Source of the DNA: Actinomycetes bacterium | GTDB taxonomy: Bacteria > Actinomycetota > Acidimicrobiia > Acidimicrobiales > RAAP-2 | Length of the DNA stretch: 8,298 bases | NCBI GenBank assembly: GCA_021791615.1 | Contig: JAJYWG010000263.1 | Span: 1 to 8,298 of the forward strand | Reading direction: 5' to 3' | Part shown: positions 6,917-8,298 of the stretch, one piece after another | Layout: each line of letters opens with the position of its first letter | Numbering within the stretch: the first letter of the stretch is position 1 | Translations under genes and position numbers: made by a program | The notes under the pieces: generated by a model | Seen by the model: only the letters and a program-made list of their open reading frames with translations | Database searches by the model: none | What the model was told of the DNA's origin: nothing

Positions 6917-8068
6917 TCACAGGCTGGCTTCGGCGCGCCAGCGGACTTCGGAGGCGACCAGAGGCGCGGCGGTTGCGGCCAGATAGTCGCGGCGGAGGCG
7001 GTGAATTTCGGCCTGGGACAGGTCCAGGACATCCTTGGCCGTCATGGAACTCCCATCCGGCACAGGCGCAAAGCCTGGGCAACAAGTGTTCTCGAGCGCA
7101 TGGTGGACAAGTCCGCAGGCGGCACACAGACGGGCCATGTCGCCTTCGCCGACACCCGCCCTTGCCGACCGAGACGTATTGGGATATTCGTCCCAGACCA
7201 CGCCGTCGAGCTCGCGGCCGGCCTGGCGGCGGCCGTAGCGGGTCATCTCGGTCCAGTCACCAGGCACATTGAAAGTGGAGAGTTCGTTCCGGTCGCGCAC
7301 GTTTCCCTCGAAGTCAATGAGGGCGTAGTCCTGCAGGGTACGGGCGGTCCCCATCAGGTAGCTCCCCTCCCTGTCGGGCTTGCCCGGGGCCCACTCGCCC
7401 CACTGCTTGAAGAGAAAGGCCACTTCCTGAGAACGGCAGGCGTCACGCAGGTCGCGGACCCAGTCCGGATGCATGGGCCTGGCGCCGGGTCCGGACTCTC
7501 CCCCGGCGACCACCCAACTGATGCCATCCAGATTCAGGGCGTCGATCGGGCCAAGGAGCGGTTCCGCGCTGATGAAGCGGACCGAGGCCGGGATCTCGCG
7601 CAGGTGGTCGGCGCGGTTGCGGTATTTACCCGACTCGATGGTGGTGCCTATCCAGATGTGCGGAGCTATACGGCTGGCGCCATAGATGGTGCGCAGGCGG
7701 CGCTTCATGATCTCTGGCCTCTTGGTCAGCACCTGGAAGGTGTGGTTGGTGGCACGCTCCATCACCTCGAAGACGCGAGACTGGAAGTCGACGTCGATAC
7801 CGCGATGGAAGAGATCGGACATCGAGTTGACGAAGATCCGGCGTGGCCGCTTCCAGCGCAGGGGCTGATCGAGGCGGTCGGGCAAGACTCTGACGAGGCC
7901 GTTGAACACGCCGTTGGCGGCGAGCCCGTGGTAGACCGGGTGGCTGGAGAGCCGGCCGGAGGCCTCACGAGCTGCATAGCAGTGGTCACAGCCCTCGCTC
8001 ACCGGCTTGCATCCGACCACAGGATTCCAAGTCGCGTCGGTCCACTCGATGCCGGACTTGTCAGCCAT
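6917..8068 (-). CDS. DUF5131 / phage Gp37-Gp68 family protein with radical-SAM-like Cys cluster
   Basis: The protein has 383 residues. The start MADKSGIEWTDATWNPVVGC and the segments FVNSMSDLFH (79-88), VLTKRPE (113-119), WIGTTIES (139-146), FISAEPLLG (165-173), GGESGPGARP (189-198), FKQWGEW (220-226) and LDGVVWDEYP (288-297) are hallmarks of DUF5131. Cys20, Cys27 and Cys30 form CX6CX2C followed by Tyr-Ala, a cluster proposed to be radical-SAM-like; the reaction is unknown. The family is common in phages and mobile regions, often beside the three-Cys-motif partner TcmP, which is not seen here. The core ends near residue 300. The last 80 or so residues are an extension carrying CX2C (315, 318) and CC (329-330), possibly a zinc-binding knuckle. 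ATG at 8068 is preceded by GGAAGGG at 5 nt. It is the first gene of an operon with the RNA ligase, suggesting a role in RNA or nucleotide modification, by inference. Confidence 0.87.
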   Translation of the reverse strand: MADKSGIEWTDATWNPVVGCKPVSEGCDHCYAAREASGRLSSHPVYHGLAANGVFNGLVRVLPDRLDQPLRWKRPRRIFVNSMSDLFHRGIDVDFQSRVFEVMERATNHTFQVLTKRPEIMKRRLRTIYGASRIAPHIWIGTTIESGKYRNRADHLREIPASVRFISAEPLLGPIDALNLDGISWVVAGGESGPGARPMHPDWVRDLRDACRSQEVAFLFKQWGEWAPGKPDREGSYLMGTARTLQDYALIDFEGNVRDRNELSTFNVPGDWTEMTRYGRRQAGRELDGVVWDEYPNTSRSARAGVGEGDMARLCAACGLVHHALENTCCPGFAPVPDGSSMTAKDVLDLSQAEIHRLRRDYLAATAAPLVASEVRWRAEASL

Positions 8069-8259
8069 CCCAACCCTTCCGTCTTGCCCGGCCTATGGCC
8101 GATGCGCTCTTGCGGCTCCTATATCGGCACCGGGCCGTGCGGATATTCACAACTCGGGACCACGCCGGCGTTTCGCGTCGTGCAGACGCCAACGCTGTTA
8201 TTGTCGGGCTTTGCGTATCGAAATCGAAGGGGTTTGGTTCAACCAAGGAGGGAGACCGG
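8069..8259. other. Divergent intergenic region between DUF5131 gene and the right-edge gene
   Basis: These 191 bp must hold the promoters of both divergent genes. I find no well-spaced -35/-10 pair. A TATAGG on the minus strand (8116-8121) and GTTATTG near 8197-8203 are the only A/T-rich hints. GCCGAT (near 8098) and ATCGGC (near 8122) form a 6-bp inverted pair around about 20 nt. The GGAAGGG ribosome site of the DUF5131 gene is at 8074-8080. Confidence 0.45.
8245..8251 (+). promoter_or_regulatory. Strong ribosome binding site of the right-edge gene
   Basis: AAGGAGG is a near-perfect Shine-Dalgarno, 8 nt before the ATG at 8260. It is the best such site in the window and the main reason to call a gene from so short a coding piece. 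Confidence 0.75.
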
Positions 8260-8298
8260 ATGGCAAAGCACGACGCTCGCTACTTGGGCGGTATCGAG
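8260..8298 (+). CDS. Start of an unidentified gene, cut by the right edge
   Basis: Thirteen codons (MAKHDARYLGGIE) are open from ATG 8260 to the last base. The start is supported by a strong Shine-Dalgarno and by its position divergent from the DUF5131 operon. The peptide is too short to assign a family. Because DUF5131 genes often sit beside a TcmP gene, the sequence to the right should be inspected for it, but nothing visible here identifies one. Confidence 0.6.
   Translation, partial: MAKHDARYLGGIE

Noticed and set aside
6027..6986. 319-codon plus-strand open frame
   Set aside because: It is antisense to the RNA ligase and reads as a typical high-GC shadow.
6891..7127. Extended N-terminus of the RNA ligase frame up to 7127
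   Set aside because: It overlaps the DUF5131 coding sequence, is Pro/Arg/Cys-rich, and lacks ligase homology; the ligase begins at about 6890 (6920 at most).
8061..8246. 61-codon minus frame upstream of the DUF5131 gene
   Set aside because: It lacks a ribosome site, overlaps the DUF5131 start, and occupies the shared promoter region.
1..8298. CRISPR array, tRNA or rRNA, insertion sequence ends, attachment sites
   Set aside because: I looked for these on both strands and found none; the only long tandem repeats are the coding TIG units.

Overview
The window is high-GC bacterial DNA. Strong GC bias in third codon positions, GTG starts, and a secreted protein combining IPT/TIG Ig-like repeats with 'WALDSxGxVYA' motifs suggest an actinobacterial-type genome, possibly a soil or uncultured lineage. 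This placement is an inference from style only; no marker gene is present.

Layout. (1) Positions 1-3321, minus strand: the first 1107 codons of a very large secreted protein. It has a signal peptide, a Cys-containing propeller-like N-terminal region, and then at least nine Ig-like IPT/TIG units of about 93 residues (279 bp period). It runs off the left edge. (2) Positions 3322-4025: a roughly 700 bp divergent intergenic region with no convincing gene. It contains several inverted repeats, a possible sigma70-like promoter and a hairpin-rich leader. (3) Positions 4026-5792, plus strand: a 588-residue protein with an N-terminal SIR2 (NAD-binding) domain that retains the key residues of NAD-consuming prokaryotic defence effectors, followed by about 290 residues I do not recognise. 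(4) Positions 5802-8068, minus strand: a two-gene operon converging on the SIR2 gene with only 9 bp between stop codons. Its first gene is a DUF5131 (phage Gp37/Gp68-like) protein with a radical-SAM-like three-cysteine cluster and an extra Cys-bearing tail. Its second is a T4 Rnl1-type RNA ligase with the nucleotidyltransferase motifs intact. (5) Positions 8069-8259: a divergent intergenic region. (6) Position 8260 onward, plus strand: the first 13 codons of an unidentified gene behind a very strong Shine-Dalgarno.

The most interesting part is 3830-8298. A probable NADase effector lies tail to tail with an RNA-sealing enzyme co-transcribed with a phage-associated three-Cys protein. This resembles an accessory defence or RNA-repair locus. 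Membership of one system is inference from proximity only: the SIR2 gene is on the opposite strand and has its own upstream region. No transposase, integrase, tRNA, rRNA or CRISPR array was seen.
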